This document shows, one piece after another, positions 52,908-62,272 of a stretch of 64,000 nucleotides of DNA (within the stretch, counting starts at the first letter, position 1; the number at the start of each line of letters is the position of its first letter). The notes below the pieces were generated by a model, which worked only from the letters and a program-made list of their open reading frames with translations, was not told the origin of the DNA and ran no database searches. Origin of the DNA: Ga0077560 sp046330395 (lineage in GTDB: Bacteria > Actinomycetota > Thermoleophilia > Miltoncostaeales > Miltoncostaeaceae); NCBI GenBank assembly GCA_046330395.1, contig JAXLSS010000004.1:213086-277085 (forward strand). The letters run 5' to 3'. Made by a program: the position numbers and the translations under genes.

Positions 52908-53390
52908 TCAGCGCCCCCGGACGGGGCTCCACACGGGCGCCGGCTCGCGGGTCACGTGCATCCACACGGTGCTGGACCGCAGCGGTCGCGCCCGGCGCAC
53001 GCAGCCCGCGCCGTCACCCAGCCGCAGCGAGTCGCCGTCGGACATCAGGCGCACGTCGCCGTCGGCCTCCACGGGCACCGGCCCGCCCTCCAGCAGGGTC
53101 ACCACCGTGGCCTCACGGCCGGCCGGTTCCGGCCAGGGCCCCACCGACACACGCACGCGCTCCAGCCCGCTGCCGCGGAAGCCGCTGGGCAGCAGCACCC
53201 CAGGGGCCCGCAATGTGTCGCGTGAGAGCCGGCGCACCAGCAGCGCGCCGCCGGTCACCAGCAGCCCCATCATGATCGTGATGATCACCTCACGACCCCC
53301 GAACCCCGGTGCGGCCCCGGTCATGGCGCCGAGTCGCCGCAACTCCACGGCCAGCAGGCCGCCCACGATCCCGGGCGCGGCGGCCACCAT
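52908..53390 (-). CDS. Membrane protein of unknown function
   Basis: 160 residues, ATG 53390, which overlaps the stop of a 31-residue upstream gene (TGATG). Helices MVAAAPGIVGGLLAVEL and VIITIMMGLLVTGGALLV, then a soluble beta-rich region ending VWMHVTREPAPVW. No family recognised. The soluble half may face the cytosol or the wall. Confidence 0.6.
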   Translation of the reverse strand: MVAAAPGIVGGLLAVELRRLGAMTGAAPGFGGREVIITIMMGLLVTGGALLVRRLSRDTLRAPGVLLPSGFRGSGLERVRVSVGPWPEPAGREATVVTLLEGGPVPVEADGDVRLMSDGDSLRLGDGAGCVRRARPLRSSTVWMHVTREPAPVWSPVRGR

Positions 53391-53485
53391 CAGGGGCCGC
53401 CGAGCGCGGCAGCGCCGCCGCGATGCCGCGCTCCGGCCGGGCGGGTCCGGTGCTGGTGCAGTGCTTCCGCCACCTGGAAGTCCAT
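53390..53485 (-). CDS. 31-residue small protein, translationally coupled
   Basis: ATG 53485 with GGGAGGA upstream gives MDFQVAEALHQHRTRPAG and ends in GAAALGGP. Its TGA overlaps the next ATG. The good ribosome site and stress-type promoter 50 bp upstream make it a real reading frame. It may be a leader peptide, a small protein, or the true N-terminus of the next protein split by an indel. Confidence 0.5.
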   Translation of the reverse strand: MDFQVAEALHQHRTRPAGARHRGGAAALGGP

Positions 53486-53534
53486 GCCGTCCTCCCGCGC
53501 CCGTTGGTCCCGGCCGTTCCTCGCTGGGCCGATG

Positions 53535-53560
53535 CTTCCCGTTCCGTCGGCGGACGAAAC
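53535..53560 (-). promoter_or_regulatory. SigB-type promoter of small protein operon
   Basis: Minus strand GTTTC, 15-nt spacer, GGGAAG; 50 bp before ATG 53485, within the 3' flank of the macro-domain gene. Confidence 0.55.
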
Positions 53561-53571
53561 GAGCCGGTGTC

Positions 53572-54078
53572 CTACGGCGTCACGGCATCGAGGGCGCCGT
53601 GGAACGCCTCGGCCGCGGCGGCGCCGAACACGGCGAACACGATGCGCCGCAGCGTGGTGGTCTCGGCGGCGGCGGCCACCGCCACCATCAGCCGCGCGCA
53701 CTCCCGCACCGGGAACCCGCCCACGCCCGTGCCGAAGGCGGGCAGCGCCAGCGAGCGGGCGCCGAGGCCATCGGCCAGCCGGATGCACGATCGGGTGGTG
53801 CGCGTGATGGCATCCGCGTCGGTGGTGAGGTCCTGGCCCATGACGGCGCCGTGGATCACCCAGCGGGCCGGCAGCCGTCCCGCGCCGGTGGCGATGGCGT
53901 GACCGACGGCGATGGGGCCCAGCGCCATGGCCTCCCGCTCGATCCCCTCGCCGCCCGCCCGTTTGATGGCGCCCGCCACCCCGGATCCCATCCACAGGTG
54001 GTCGTTGGCGGCGTTGGCGATGGCGTCCACCGGCAGGGCGGCGATGTCGCCGTCGATCACCTCCAGCGCCGGTCGCAT
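53572..54078 (-). CDS. Macro domain protein (ADP-ribose binding/hydrolase)
   Basis: 168 residues, ATG 54078. VIDGDIAALPVDAIANAANDHLWMGSGVAGAIKRAGG (in parts) and LPAFGTGVGGFPVRECA are the ADP-ribose loops; the Asn of NAAND and the GSGVA loop match MacroD-like enzymes that remove ADP-ribose or deacetylate O-acetyl-ADP-ribose. Cytosolic. Ends close to the stress-type promoter at 53535-53560. Confidence 0.9.
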   Translation of the reverse strand: MRPALEVIDGDIAALPVDAIANAANDHLWMGSGVAGAIKRAGGEGIEREAMALGPIAVGHAIATGAGRLPARWVIHGAVMGQDLTTDADAITRTTRSCIRLADGLGARSLALPAFGTGVGGFPVRECARLMVAVAAAAETTTLRRIVFAVFGAAAAEAFHGALDAVTP

Positions 54079-54149
54079 GCCCCAAGGATGCCGCCGTCCG
54101 CGTCGCGGGGTCCAGTGCCGCCGTGTGCGCGCTCTGCTGGAATGCACCC

Positions 54150-55334
54150 GTGGGCATCTGGGACGACGAGCTGGAGGGGGCGGAGGAGGCCGATCACGGC
54201 GACCCCATGGGGGGCCGCCGTGAGCTGTTCCGGCTGCCGGAGGGGGTGGCGTACCTGGACGGCAACTCCCTGGGCCCGCTCACCCATGCCGCGCACCGTG
54301 CGGTGGCGGCGTGCGTGGACCGCGAGTGGGGCACCCATCTGATCGCCTCCTGGGAACGCACGTGGCTGGCGCTGCCCGACCTGGCCGGGGCGCGCATCGC
54401 GCGGCTGGTGGGCGCGGCAGAGGGGTCGGTCACCTGCGCGGACTCCACCACCGTCAACCTCTACAAATGCCTGCGGGCGGCGGTGGACCTGCGGCCGGGC
54501 CGGGGGCGCCTGGTGGCCCAGGCGGGCAACTTCCCCACCGACGGATACATCTGCCGGCAGGTGGCCCACGAATGCGGCCTCACCCTGGACGTGGTGCCCG
54601 CCGAGGCGATGGCCGCGCACCTGGACGAGGACGTGGCCGTGGTGACCTGCTCGCACGTGGACTACCGCTCGGCGGCCATCGCCGACCTGCCCGGCATCAC
54701 GGCGGCCGCCGACGACGTGGGGGCGCTGACCGTGTGGGACCTGGCGCACAGCGCGGGCGCCCTGCCCTGCGAGCTGGACGCCGCGGGCGTCGACTTCGCC
54801 GTGGGGTGCGGGTACAAGTACCTCAACGGCGGCCCGGGCGCGCCGTCGTTCGTGTACGTGGGACCCCACCTGGGCCAGGTGCGCCAGCCGCTGCCGGGGT
54901 GGTTCGGCCACGCCGAGCCCTTCGCGTTCGCCGACCACCACGTGCCGGCGCCCGGGGCCGCCGGGTTCCGCGTGGGGACCACCGCGGTGTTGTCGATGAC
55001 CGCGCTGCACGCGGCGCTCACCGCGTTCGACGGGGTGGAGATGGGGGCGCTGCGGGCGCGGGGCATGGAGCTGACGGCGCTGATGGTGCGGCTGGCGGAC
55101 GCGCACCTGCTGCCCCGCGGCTTCGGCCTGGCCTCGCCGCGCGACCCGGCGCTGCGCGGCGGGCACGTCACCCTCACCCATCCGCGGGCCGGTGCGATGG
55201 TGGCGGCGCTGGCCGAGGCCGGCGTGGTGGGCGACTTCCGCCCGCCCGACCAGCTGCGCTTCGGCATGGCCCCGCTGTACACCACGCGTGCCGAGGTGGT
55301 GCGCTGCGTCCGGGAGCTGGCCCACCTGGCGTGA
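54150..55334 (+). CDS. kynU: Kynureninase
   Basis: 394 residues from GTG 54150; an in-frame GTG at 54123 is an alternative. VAYLDGNSLGPLT, the PLP phosphate loop TCADSTTVNLYKCL, HVDYRSAAIADLPG, WDLAHSAGALPCEL, and the lysine of GCGYKYLNGGPGAPSFVYV are conserved. It cleaves kynurenine to anthranilate and alanine in tryptophan degradation. No other kynurenine-pathway gene is in view. Confidence 0.94.
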   Translation: MGIWDDELEGAEEADHGDPMGGRRELFRLPEGVAYLDGNSLGPLTHAAHRAVAACVDREWGTHLIASWERTWLALPDLAGARIARLVGAAEGSVTCADSTTVNLYKCLRAAVDLRPGRGRLVAQAGNFPTDGYICRQVAHECGLTLDVVPAEAMAAHLDEDVAVVTCSHVDYRSAAIADLPGITAAADDVGALTVWDLAHSAGALPCELDAAGVDFAVGCGYKYLNGGPGAPSFVYVGPHLGQVRQPLPGWFGHAEPFAFADHHVPAPGAAGFRVGTTAVLSMTALHAALTAFDGVEMGALRARGMELTALMVRLADAHLLPRGFGLASPRDPALRGGHVTLTHPRAGAMVAALAEAGVVGDFRPPDQLRFGMAPLYTTRAEVVRCVRELAHLA

Positions 55335-55410
55335 GGTGGGGTGGACATCCACTGTCCCTGGCGCGCAAGATCGGAGGGCATTCTCAGGCGGGCGGCGGCG
55401 GAGGCGTGTG

Positions 55411-56478
55411 ATGCGGGCATCGGGGGCGCGGAGCGGTCGCGGGTGGATGGTGCTTGCGGCCGCGGTGGGCATGGCGGCACCCGTCACCGCGGAGTCGGCG
55501 ATCGTGTTCCAGCGCAGCACCGGTCCCCAGGACCGCATGTACATCGCCGGGAACGACGGTACCGGCGTGCACCGGCTGCCGGTCGCGGGCGGCAGCCCCA
55601 CCATCTCGCCGGACGGCACGCGCCTGGCGTACCAGGCCGCCACCAGGGCCGCGCCGCTGCGCATCCTCACCCTCGCCACCGGCGCGGTGGTGACGCCCGC
55701 GGGCGGATGCCAGGCCCAGGTGACGTGGTCACCCGACTCCACGCGGCTGCTGTGCCAGACCCAGACGGTGGATCGGCGCGACTTCGTCACGGGGAACGGT
55801 CTGCTGCTGGTGGACGCCGCCGCCGGCACCGTCACCACCCTGGTGGCGGCGCGGGGCAACTCGGTGGACACGTTCGGGTGGTCGCCCGACGGCACGCGGG
55901 TGGCGTACTCCCGGGGGCGTTTCGGCGGTGCCCGCACCGACGTGTTCGTGGCCGACCCCGCCGGCACGGTCGCCCCCCGGCGGGTCATCACGGATGCCAC
56001 GGGCCCGGTGTGGGGGCCGCGTCGCATCGCGGTCACCCGCTACACGCACCGCCGCGTGCGCGTGGGCGCGATTCCCGACGACGTCGTGCACTCGCAGATC
56101 TGGACCGTCAACCCCGGTGGCGGCGGGGCGCACCGGCTCACGCACGACCCGGTTCCGCCGTTCCTCATCGAGGGCCCATCCGCCGACCGGTGGACGCCCG
56201 ACGGCACCCGCCTGGTGGCGAGCGTCACCGGGCACCGACTACGAGGCGGCTCATCACCGTGGACGCCGCCTCGGGGCGCACCAGGGGCCTGCAACCCGGC
56301 GGCGAGCTCATCGCCGCGCTGGTGGGGATGTCACCGGACGGGCGGTCGCTGCTGGTGAACGAGGGCATCGTCGAGCCGCACACCCGTCTGCGGGTGGTGG
56401 GCATCGGGGGCCGGCGGGGGAGGGGTGCTGCTGCAGGACGTGGGTGCCGCATCGGCCACCGCCGACTGGGCGCCCTGA
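55411..56478 (+). CDS. Secreted TolB/PD40-like propeller protein, three frame breaks
   Basis: About 355 residues. Signal peptide WMVLAAAVGMAAPVTA. Blades with ISPDGTRLAYQ, WSPDSTRLLCQ, WSPDGTRVAYS, WTPDGTRLVAS and MSPDGRSLLVN are WD40-like PD40 repeats. The frame breaks at about 56231, 56247 and 56415, each by one extra G, and the original frame is restored before the stop (LLQDVGAASATADWAP). This pattern points to sequence errors. Start ATG 55411 after GGAGG. No catalytic domain. Confidence 0.65.
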
Positions 56479-56497
56479 GCGGCCCGCGGGCCCGGCG

Positions 56498-57309
56498 TCA
56501 GCCGGGCTTGCGCGCGATGGCGAACAGCTTGGCGAACTCGTAGCGCCAGCCGCGGGGCCCGGACGGCTCGCGCAGCTTGGCCTCGATCTTGCCCACGTAC
56601 TCGGCCACGTCCGGCTCGGACTGGTCGCCGATCATGTGGCCCCGCCACCACGCATCCGCTCCATGTACGCCTCCACCGCCACGTGGCGCACCCGCGTCTC
56701 CATCCAGATGTCGATGGGCTCCATGCCGGCCTGCAGCATGTAGTCCTCCATCTCGGGCACGCTGCGCAGGTTGGCGTCGAACGCGCCCAGCCAGCGGTAG
56801 TTGATGGGTTCGATGTTGGAGATGACGTCGCGGTAGGCCTGCTCGCCGCCGCGCCCGGACATCAGGATGGCCATGACGCCCCCGGGCTTCAGCGCGCGGG
56901 CCATGGCCTTGGCGGCCTCCCACTTGCGCGGGAACCAGTGGTAGGCCATCGAGCAGATCACCAGGTCGAACGTGCCGTCGGCCACCGGCATGTGCTCCAC
57001 GTCGGCCTGCGCCAGCGTGATGTGCACGCCGCCGATGCCGCCCAGCTTGGCCTGGAACTGCTGCAGCATGCCCTCGGCGGGGTCGACGCCGGTGATGCGT
57101 GCGGGCCGGAAGCGGTCGATGAGGGCCTGGGTGGCCCAGCCGGTGCCGCACCCCACGTCCAAGACGTCGTCGTAGCGGCCGGCGGGGATGCAGGAGATCA
57201 GCCGCTGCGCCCCCTCGATGTTGAAGCGGACGGCATCCTCGTAGTCGGAGGCGGTCTCGGTGAACCCGCTGGACACCGACTCGTGGCTGGTGTGGATGTG
57301 CGACGACAC
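56498..57309 (-). CDS. Class I SAM-dependent methyltransferase, one frame break
   Basis: About 270 residues from GTG 57309. VLDVGCGTGWATQAL (motif I), ITGVDPAEGMLQQF (acidic loop), ALAQADVEHMPVADGTFDLVICSMAYHWF (in parts) and ALKPGGVMAILM are the SAM-binding motifs of the UbiE/Methyltransf_11 group. The frame breaks near 56650; after it the C-terminus GHMIGDQSEPDVAEYVGKIEAKL...FAIARKPG follows. Substrate unknown. Confidence 0.8.
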
Positions 57310-57476
57310 TGGCGCGCGACCCTCCGGCGTGATTGGACACGGCGCCGGGTCGCGGGGACGCCCGGCGGGCCCGCGCATTGTAGTTCGCGCCCGGCGGGCC
57401 GATGGGCCCGGCGCGATCCGGCGTTGCCATCCCTCCGCCGGATCACGCCGAGCGGTCGGCGGCCGCGCGCGGGGCC

Positions 57477-57767
57477 TCAGATGCGGCCCGCCACGACCTC
57501 CTGCAGCACCTCCGCCCGGAAGGTCTCGGGATCCACCCCGCCGCGGCCCATGGCCTCGCGCAGGTCGTCCCGCTGCAGGAACGCGCCCGCCGCCTCAGGG
57601 CTGGCGAACGTGTGCACCACCACCACCATCCCGGGATCGGCCGGGTCCGTCATCACGGCGTGATCCATCACCCCGCCGTCGCGCTGGATGTCACCCACCG
57701 TGTCGTACACCGCCTTCCAGGCATCGTAGTCGGCAACACGGTGGCGCACGATCAGCACGGTACGCAT
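57477..57767 (-). CDS. Small ferredoxin-fold (ABM/NIPSNAP-like) protein
   Basis: 96 residues, ATG 57767 with GGAGAG upstream. VLIVRHRVADYDAWKAVYDTVGDIQRDGG, VMTDPADPGMVVVVHTF and the terminal AFLQRDDLREAMGRGGV form a dimeric alpha-beta barrel pattern of the antibiotic-monooxygenase/cyclase-like superfamily. Its neighbour on each side is not related; function unknown. Confidence 0.7.
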   Translation of the reverse strand: MRTVLIVRHRVADYDAWKAVYDTVGDIQRDGGVMDHAVMTDPADPGMVVVVHTFASPEAAGAFLQRDDLREAMGRGGVDPETFRAEVLQEVVAGRI

Positions 57768-57847
57768 GGCGTCTCTCCTCCGCTGTGGGCTTGGAGCGCG
57801 AGCATCCGCCCCGCGCGTCCCCCGGCGCAAGCGCCCCGCCGCGAAGG

Positions 57848-58825
57848 TCAGTCCAGGGTGGAGGACGCCAGGTCGGCGGCCGTGGGAGGGTCCGCCCCCG
57901 CGCGTCCGCAGGTCCAGGCCGACGCTCGGATCGCGTCGTCCACGGCGTCAATCAGCACGCCCTCGGGGCAGCCGACGAGCCGCCCGGGGTCGTCCACGCC
58001 CCGGCCCAGCAGCGACGCCAGCATCGCGGAGGTGAACGAGTCGCCGGCACCCACGGTGTCGGCCACCGCCACGGTGATCCCCGGGCGGCGCACGGGCGCG
58101 GCACCCGAGCGGTGGAGAGAAGCGCCCTCGGGGCCATCGGTGACCACCACCACGGTGGGCGAACGTGCCAGCCAGTCGGCCGCCACCGCGTCGGCGGGGG
58201 TGTCCGGGTACAGCCAGGCCAGATCCTCGGCGCTGGTTTTCACCAGGTGCGCCTGCGCCACGCAGCGCTCGATGCGCGCTCGGGCCGAGGCGGGGTCGCC
58301 CAGCAGCCCCGGCCGCACGTTGGGGTCGTAGCTCACGAGGGCGCTTCCCGCCGCCTTGACGCGACGCGCCAGGTCCACCACGTGGGCGTCGCCCGGCGGC
58401 ATCCAGGCGGCCACCGATCCGAAATGCAGCACCGCCGTGTCCGGCGGGAAGGCCGCCAGCTCGGAGCCGGTCCACTGCCAGTCCGCCGTGCCGGTGAGAT
58501 AGAAGTCGTACGTGGCGTGCGCGCGGGCATCGAGGGTCACCACGGCCAGCGTGGTGGGCTCGGCCGCCCGGGCCGCGGGCCCAAGGTCCACGCCCTCCGC
58601 CTCGGCGTGCGAGCGCAGGAGGCGCCCGAACGCGTTGTCGCCCAGCCGCGCCATGAGGGAGGTGGGCACGCCCAGGCGCGCCAGGCCGACGGCGACGTTG
58701 TACGGGCTGCCGCCGGGGTGCGCGGTGAAGCCCGCTCCCGAGGGATCCGCGACCAGGTCGATCAGCGCCTCGCCGATGACGGTGACCCGGCCCGTCGACG
58801 CTGACAACGTTTTCTCAAGATCCAT
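57848..58825 (-). CDS. PfkB-family sugar kinase (fructokinase-like)
   Basis: 325 residues, ATG 58825. VIGEALIDLVADP, the substrate-binding HPGGSPYNVAVGLARLG, SYDPNVRPGLLGD and the catalytic DTVGAGDSFTSAML (Asp base) are typical of ribokinase/fructokinase enzymes. The GGSPYNVA form favours fructose. ATP-dependent and cytosolic. Confidence 0.92.
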   Translation of the reverse strand: MDLEKTLSASTGRVTVIGEALIDLVADPSGAGFTAHPGGSPYNVAVGLARLGVPTSLMARLGDNAFGRLLRSHAEAEGVDLGPAARAAEPTTLAVVTLDARAHATYDFYLTGTADWQWTGSELAAFPPDTAVLHFGSVAAWMPPGDAHVVDLARRVKAAGSALVSYDPNVRPGLLGDPASARARIERCVAQAHLVKTSAEDLAWLYPDTPADAVAADWLARSPTVVVVTDGPEGASLHRSGAAPVRRPGITVAVADTVGAGDSFTSAMLASLLGRGVDDPGRLVGCPEGVLIDAVDDAIRASAWTCGRAGADPPTAADLASSTLD

Positions 58826-58903
58826 GGGGGCACGATACCGGCTGCGACGGGCCGTGCGGGGTGGGGGTGGCCGCATCGGCGTCCCCACCCCGGGCGGGCG
58901 TGT

Positions 58904-59281
58904 TCAGTAGCTGAACACCGTGGCGCCGTCCCCGATGAACTCCCACAGCGGCGTGGCGCCGGCAACGCGCGCGTTCGCCACCAGGCCATCGTGGGGGATG
59001 TGCCTGGCGTCCAGGCAGATCGGACAGGCGTACAGCGTGCCGCCACCCTCCTGGAACTGCGCGAACAGTCGCGACACCGGCGGGGCGCCGGCGCTCTCGA
59101 TGGCGTCGGCGTAGCCGGGGACGGCCATGCGCACCGCCTCCTTGGTGAGGAACATCACCACGTCCTTGCCGGCCGCCAGTCCCGCGGTGGCCACCAGGAA
59201 GGCCACCGTCACCCGGTCCGCATCCTCATGCCCCGTCATCAGGTTGACCACCGCGCGGGTCCGTCCTGCGTCCTCCATCAT
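58904..59281 (-). CDS. DsrE family protein
   Basis: 125 residues, ATG 59281 after GAGGGGGG. RVTVAFLVATAGLAAGKDVVMFLTKEAVRM and GGTLYACPICLDAR belong to the DsrE/DsrF-like fold (sulfur-transfer relatives). A CxxC (CPIC) is present where peroxiredoxin-like DsrE proteins have their reactive Cys. Divergent from a TetR gene whose operator covers the shared promoter region, so it is the likely TetR target. Confidence 0.85.
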   Translation of the reverse strand: MMEDAGRTRAVVNLMTGHEDADRVTVAFLVATAGLAAGKDVVMFLTKEAVRMAVPGYADAIESAGAPPVSRLFAQFQEGGGTLYACPICLDARHIPHDGLVANARVAGATPLWEFIGDGATVFSY

Positions 59282-59300
59282 GAGCCCCCTCTCGTAGATG

Positions 59301-59340
59301 GCACGATCGTTCGTGCGAAAGAACATACGAACGGTCGTGC
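59301..59340. promoter_or_regulatory. Inverted-repeat operator for the TetR regulator
   Basis: Left arm GCACGATCGTTCGT and right arm ACGAACGGTCGTGC match at 13 of 14 positions around a 12-bp centre. The site lies between the divergent DsrE and TetR genes, 12 bp before the TetR start. Confidence 0.75.
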
Positions 59341-59352
59341 TAAGTTGTCAAG

Positions 59353-59979
59353 GTGACCTCCGGGACCCCCAGACCTCGGCGCCGCGCGGATGGTGAACGC
59401 AGCCGCCAGGCCATCCTGGAGGCGGCCGCGCGGCTGGCCACCGTGGAGGGTCTCGACGGGCTCTCCATCGGGCGTCTGGCCGACGAGGTGGGCATGAGCA
59501 AGAGCGGCCTGTTCGCGCATTTCGGGTCGAAGCAGGAGCTGCAGCTGGAGACCATCGCCGCCGCCGATGCGGTGTTCGCGCGCGAGGTCGTGGCGCCGGC
59601 GACCGCCGCGGACCCGGGTGTGGCCCGGGTGCTGGCCCTTGCCGACGCGTTCCTGGCGCACATCGAGCGGGGGGTGTTCCCGGGGGGCTGCTTCTTCGCC
59701 GCCGCCGCCGCCGAGATGGGCGTGCGGCCGGGCCCGGTGCGCGACCGCATCCAGGGGTTCGTGGTGGGCTGGCTGGGGGCGCTGCAGACCGCGCTGGAGG
59801 AGGCGCGGGGGCTGGGGGAGATCGACCCCGAGGCCGATGCCGGGCAGCTGGCGTTCGAGATCAACGCGATGCTGCTGGGGGCCAACCTGGCGTTCCCCCT
59901 GTTCGGCGACCCGCGGGTGCTCGACCGGGCACGCGTGGGGGTGCGCACCCGCCTGGCCACCACCGCGGTGCGCGCCTGA
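59353..59979 (+). CDS. TetR-family transcriptional regulator
   Basis: 208 residues from GTG 59353. HTH region RQAILEAAARLATVEGLDGLSIGRLADEVGMSKSGLFAHFGSKQEL (in parts) at about 17-62, then an all-helical ligand domain with GCFFAAAAAEMG, the TetR_C_36/YcdC-like pattern GGC-F. Probably represses itself and the DsrE gene through the adjacent palindrome. Ligand unknown. Confidence 0.92.
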   Translation: MTSGTPRPRRRADGERSRQAILEAAARLATVEGLDGLSIGRLADEVGMSKSGLFAHFGSKQELQLETIAAADAVFAREVVAPATAADPGVARVLALADAFLAHIERGVFPGGCFFAAAAAEMGVRPGPVRDRIQGFVVGWLGALQTALEEARGLGEIDPEADAGQLAFEINAMLLGANLAFPLFGDPRVLDRARVGVRTRLATTAVRA

Positions 59980-60045
59980 TCCACCGCGCGGGGCGGGGCC
60001 CCGGCACGGGTTCAGCCGCGAGCCGTTCCGGTCGATACCACATGC

Positions 60046-62169
60046 GTGACGAGCCGACGCGTGAGACGGCTGGCGACGGCCGCCGCGGTGGGGACGACCC
60101 TGCTCGCGCCCCTGGCACCCGCGCAGGCCGCCACCATGATGGGACGCGTGCTGCGCGTGCAGGACGGCCCCTCGGGCCTGATGCTGCAGGCACCCGACGG
60201 CACGCTCACCCGTCTGCGGGCATCGGGCGCGCCGGTCGCCGCCGCGCTGCGCGACGCGGTGGGCGACCCGGCCCTCATCACCACGCGCGCCGCCGGCGGG
60301 TCGGCGGCCACCGTGACCGCGGTGGTCAGCGGCCAGGCCCAGGCGCTCACGGTGGCGCCCGCCAGCCTCAACGTGGCCCTGCTGGTGCTGCGCGACCAGA
60401 ACGGCGGTCAGGTGACCGACCCGGTCACCGCCCGCGACCAGATCTTCGGGGGCACCACCGGCGTCAGCGCCTTCTACCTGGCGCAGTCGTTCGGGCACAC
60501 CAGCGTGTCCGCCGACGCCTACGGCCCGTATGACGCCACCATCACCGGGTGCGACCCGGCCAGCGTGGCCAACCAGGCCCTGGACGCGGCGCAGACGGCG
60601 GGGGTGGACCTCAGCCCCTACACCAACGTGATGATCCTCATGCCCGACACCCCGGCCTGCTCGTGGCTGGGGCTGGGTGTGGTGAGCGGGTCGGTCACCT
60701 GGCTCAACGGCACCACCATGCGGGTGGCCGCGGCGCACGAGCTGGGACACAACCTGGGCCTGGCGCACGCCAGCGCCCTCCAGAGCTGCCACGACGGCGC
60801 CGCCCAGCCGGTGGCGTATCCCGGTTCGCAGGCCGCGTGCACCGCGGTGGAGTACGGCGACCCCTGGGACACCATGGGACGCCCGGACTCCTACGCCACC
60901 GCCATGGCGGGGGAGTTCAGCGTGTGGTCCAAGGTGCGCTTGGGGTGGCTGCCCGCCGGCGCAATCACCACCGTCGGCACCGCCGCCGACGTGGTGCTGC
61001 ACCCCCTGGAGGACGGCACGGGCAGCGCCTACGGGGTGCGGTTCCCGGTGGGCGCCGGCCAGATGGTCACCGTGGACGCCCGTCTTCCCACGGGCTTCGA
61101 CACCCTGCTGGCCACCCTGCCGAGCGCGTCCACCGGCGTGCGGGTGCGGCTGGAGGGCGCCGACAGCGGCGGCATCGATCAGCAGAAGCTGCTGGACGCC
61201 CACCCGTCCACCTCGGTGCTCACCGACGCCAACCTCGATCCGGGCCAGACGCTGGCCGTGGGGACGGCCGGGGCGCAGCTCACCCTCACCGGGGTGGACG
61301 GTGCCGGCGCCCACCTGCACGTGGCCCCGCCCACCGACGTCACCCCGCCCGGTGTGCCGGCCGGCGTGGTGGCCAGCCCGGGCGCCTCGCCGCGGTGGCA
61401 GCTGGTGTGGGCGGCCTCCACCGACGATGTGGGGGTGCAGGGATACCGCGTGTACCGCGACGGCGTGCTGGTGGGCACCACCGCCACCACCGGGCTCACG
61501 GTGACCGAGGCCGACATGGGGGCGCACGCCTACACCGTGAGCGCGGTGGACTACGCCGGCAACGAGAGCGCCCGCAGCGCCCGGGCCACCGTGCAGCTGG
61601 TGGACCGCATCCCGCCGGCGCTGTCGGGCACCTCCAGCCTGCAGCGCGTCGGGGCGAAGGCCTGCTGGACCATGCCCGCGGCCACCGACGCCTCGGCCAC
61701 CCTCACCTACGAGCTGCACCGCGGCGCGACCGTGGTGGCCACCCTCACCCAGGCCCCCGGCGGCGGGCCGGTGACCCTGTGCGACCCGGCGCCGCCCGCC
61801 GGGCCGGCCAGCTACCAGGTGCAGGTCACCGACGCCGCCCACAACGTCACCCTCAGCGCGGCCCTGGCGTGGAGCGGGCAGACCGGCGTGGGGCCCGCGC
61901 GCCCGGCGGCGCCGGTGGTGGTGAGCGTGCGGGTGCTGCGCGGCGGTGCCCGGCGCATCCGCTGGCGGGCGCCCGCCGGCACCACCCCCACGCGCTACAT
62001 CGTGGAGGTGCGGCGCTGCCGCGCCACGCGCATCGTGCACACGCGCGCCACCAGCCTGGTGGTGCCCCGCGGCACCCGCTGGGTGGGCATCTCGGCCGAG
62101 CGGGCGGGGGGCAAACTCAGCCTCACCAGGGCGATCGCGCTGATCCGCGGGGCCCGCGCCACCTGCTGA
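60046..62169 (+). CDS. Secreted metzincin metalloprotease with FnIII domains
   Basis: 707 residues from GTG 60046. Signal peptide VGTTLLAPLAPAQA. HELGHNLGLAH (231-241) is the full HExxHxxGxxH zinc motif and DTMG (Met 277) the Met-turn, as in gametolysin/M11-type peptidases. Two fibronectin type III modules follow (DVTPPGVPAGVVASPG...GYRVYRDGVLVG; AKACWTMPAATDAS...YQVQVTDAAHN), then a basic beta domain. It should be an extracellular protease bound to a surface or matrix. No Shine-Dalgarno sequence is evident at the GTG. Confidence 0.87.
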   Translation: MTSRRVRRLATAAAVGTTLLAPLAPAQAATMMGRVLRVQDGPSGLMLQAPDGTLTRLRASGAPVAAALRDAVGDPALITTRAAGGSAATVTAVVSGQAQALTVAPASLNVALLVLRDQNGGQVTDPVTARDQIFGGTTGVSAFYLAQSFGHTSVSADAYGPYDATITGCDPASVANQALDAAQTAGVDLSPYTNVMILMPDTPACSWLGLGVVSGSVTWLNGTTMRVAAAHELGHNLGLAHASALQSCHDGAAQPVAYPGSQAACTAVEYGDPWDTMGRPDSYATAMAGEFSVWSKVRLGWLPAGAITTVGTAADVVLHPLEDGTGSAYGVRFPVGAGQMVTVDARLPTGFDTLLATLPSASTGVRVRLEGADSGGIDQQKLLDAHPSTSVLTDANLDPGQTLAVGTAGAQLTLTGVDGAGAHLHVAPPTDVTPPGVPAGVVASPGASPRWQLVWAASTDDVGVQGYRVYRDGVLVGTTATTGLTVTEADMGAHAYTVSAVDYAGNESARSARATVQLVDRIPPALSGTSSLQRVGAKACWTMPAATDASATLTYELHRGATVVATLTQAPGGGPVTLCDPAPPAGPASYQVQVTDAAHNVTLSAALAWSGQTGVGPARPAAPVVVSVRVLRGGARRIRWRAPAGTTPTRYIVEVRRCRATRIVHTRATSLVVPRGTRWVGISAERAGGKLSLTRAIALIRGARATC

Positions 62170-62272
62170 GCCCCGCCCGCCGCGCGCGACGCGCGTGGCC
62201 GAGCCGTGGTAGACCTGACGGGCGTGCCCGCGCCCCCGTCCCCGCCGGGACCCACCCGCCTCCAAGCCCGAC

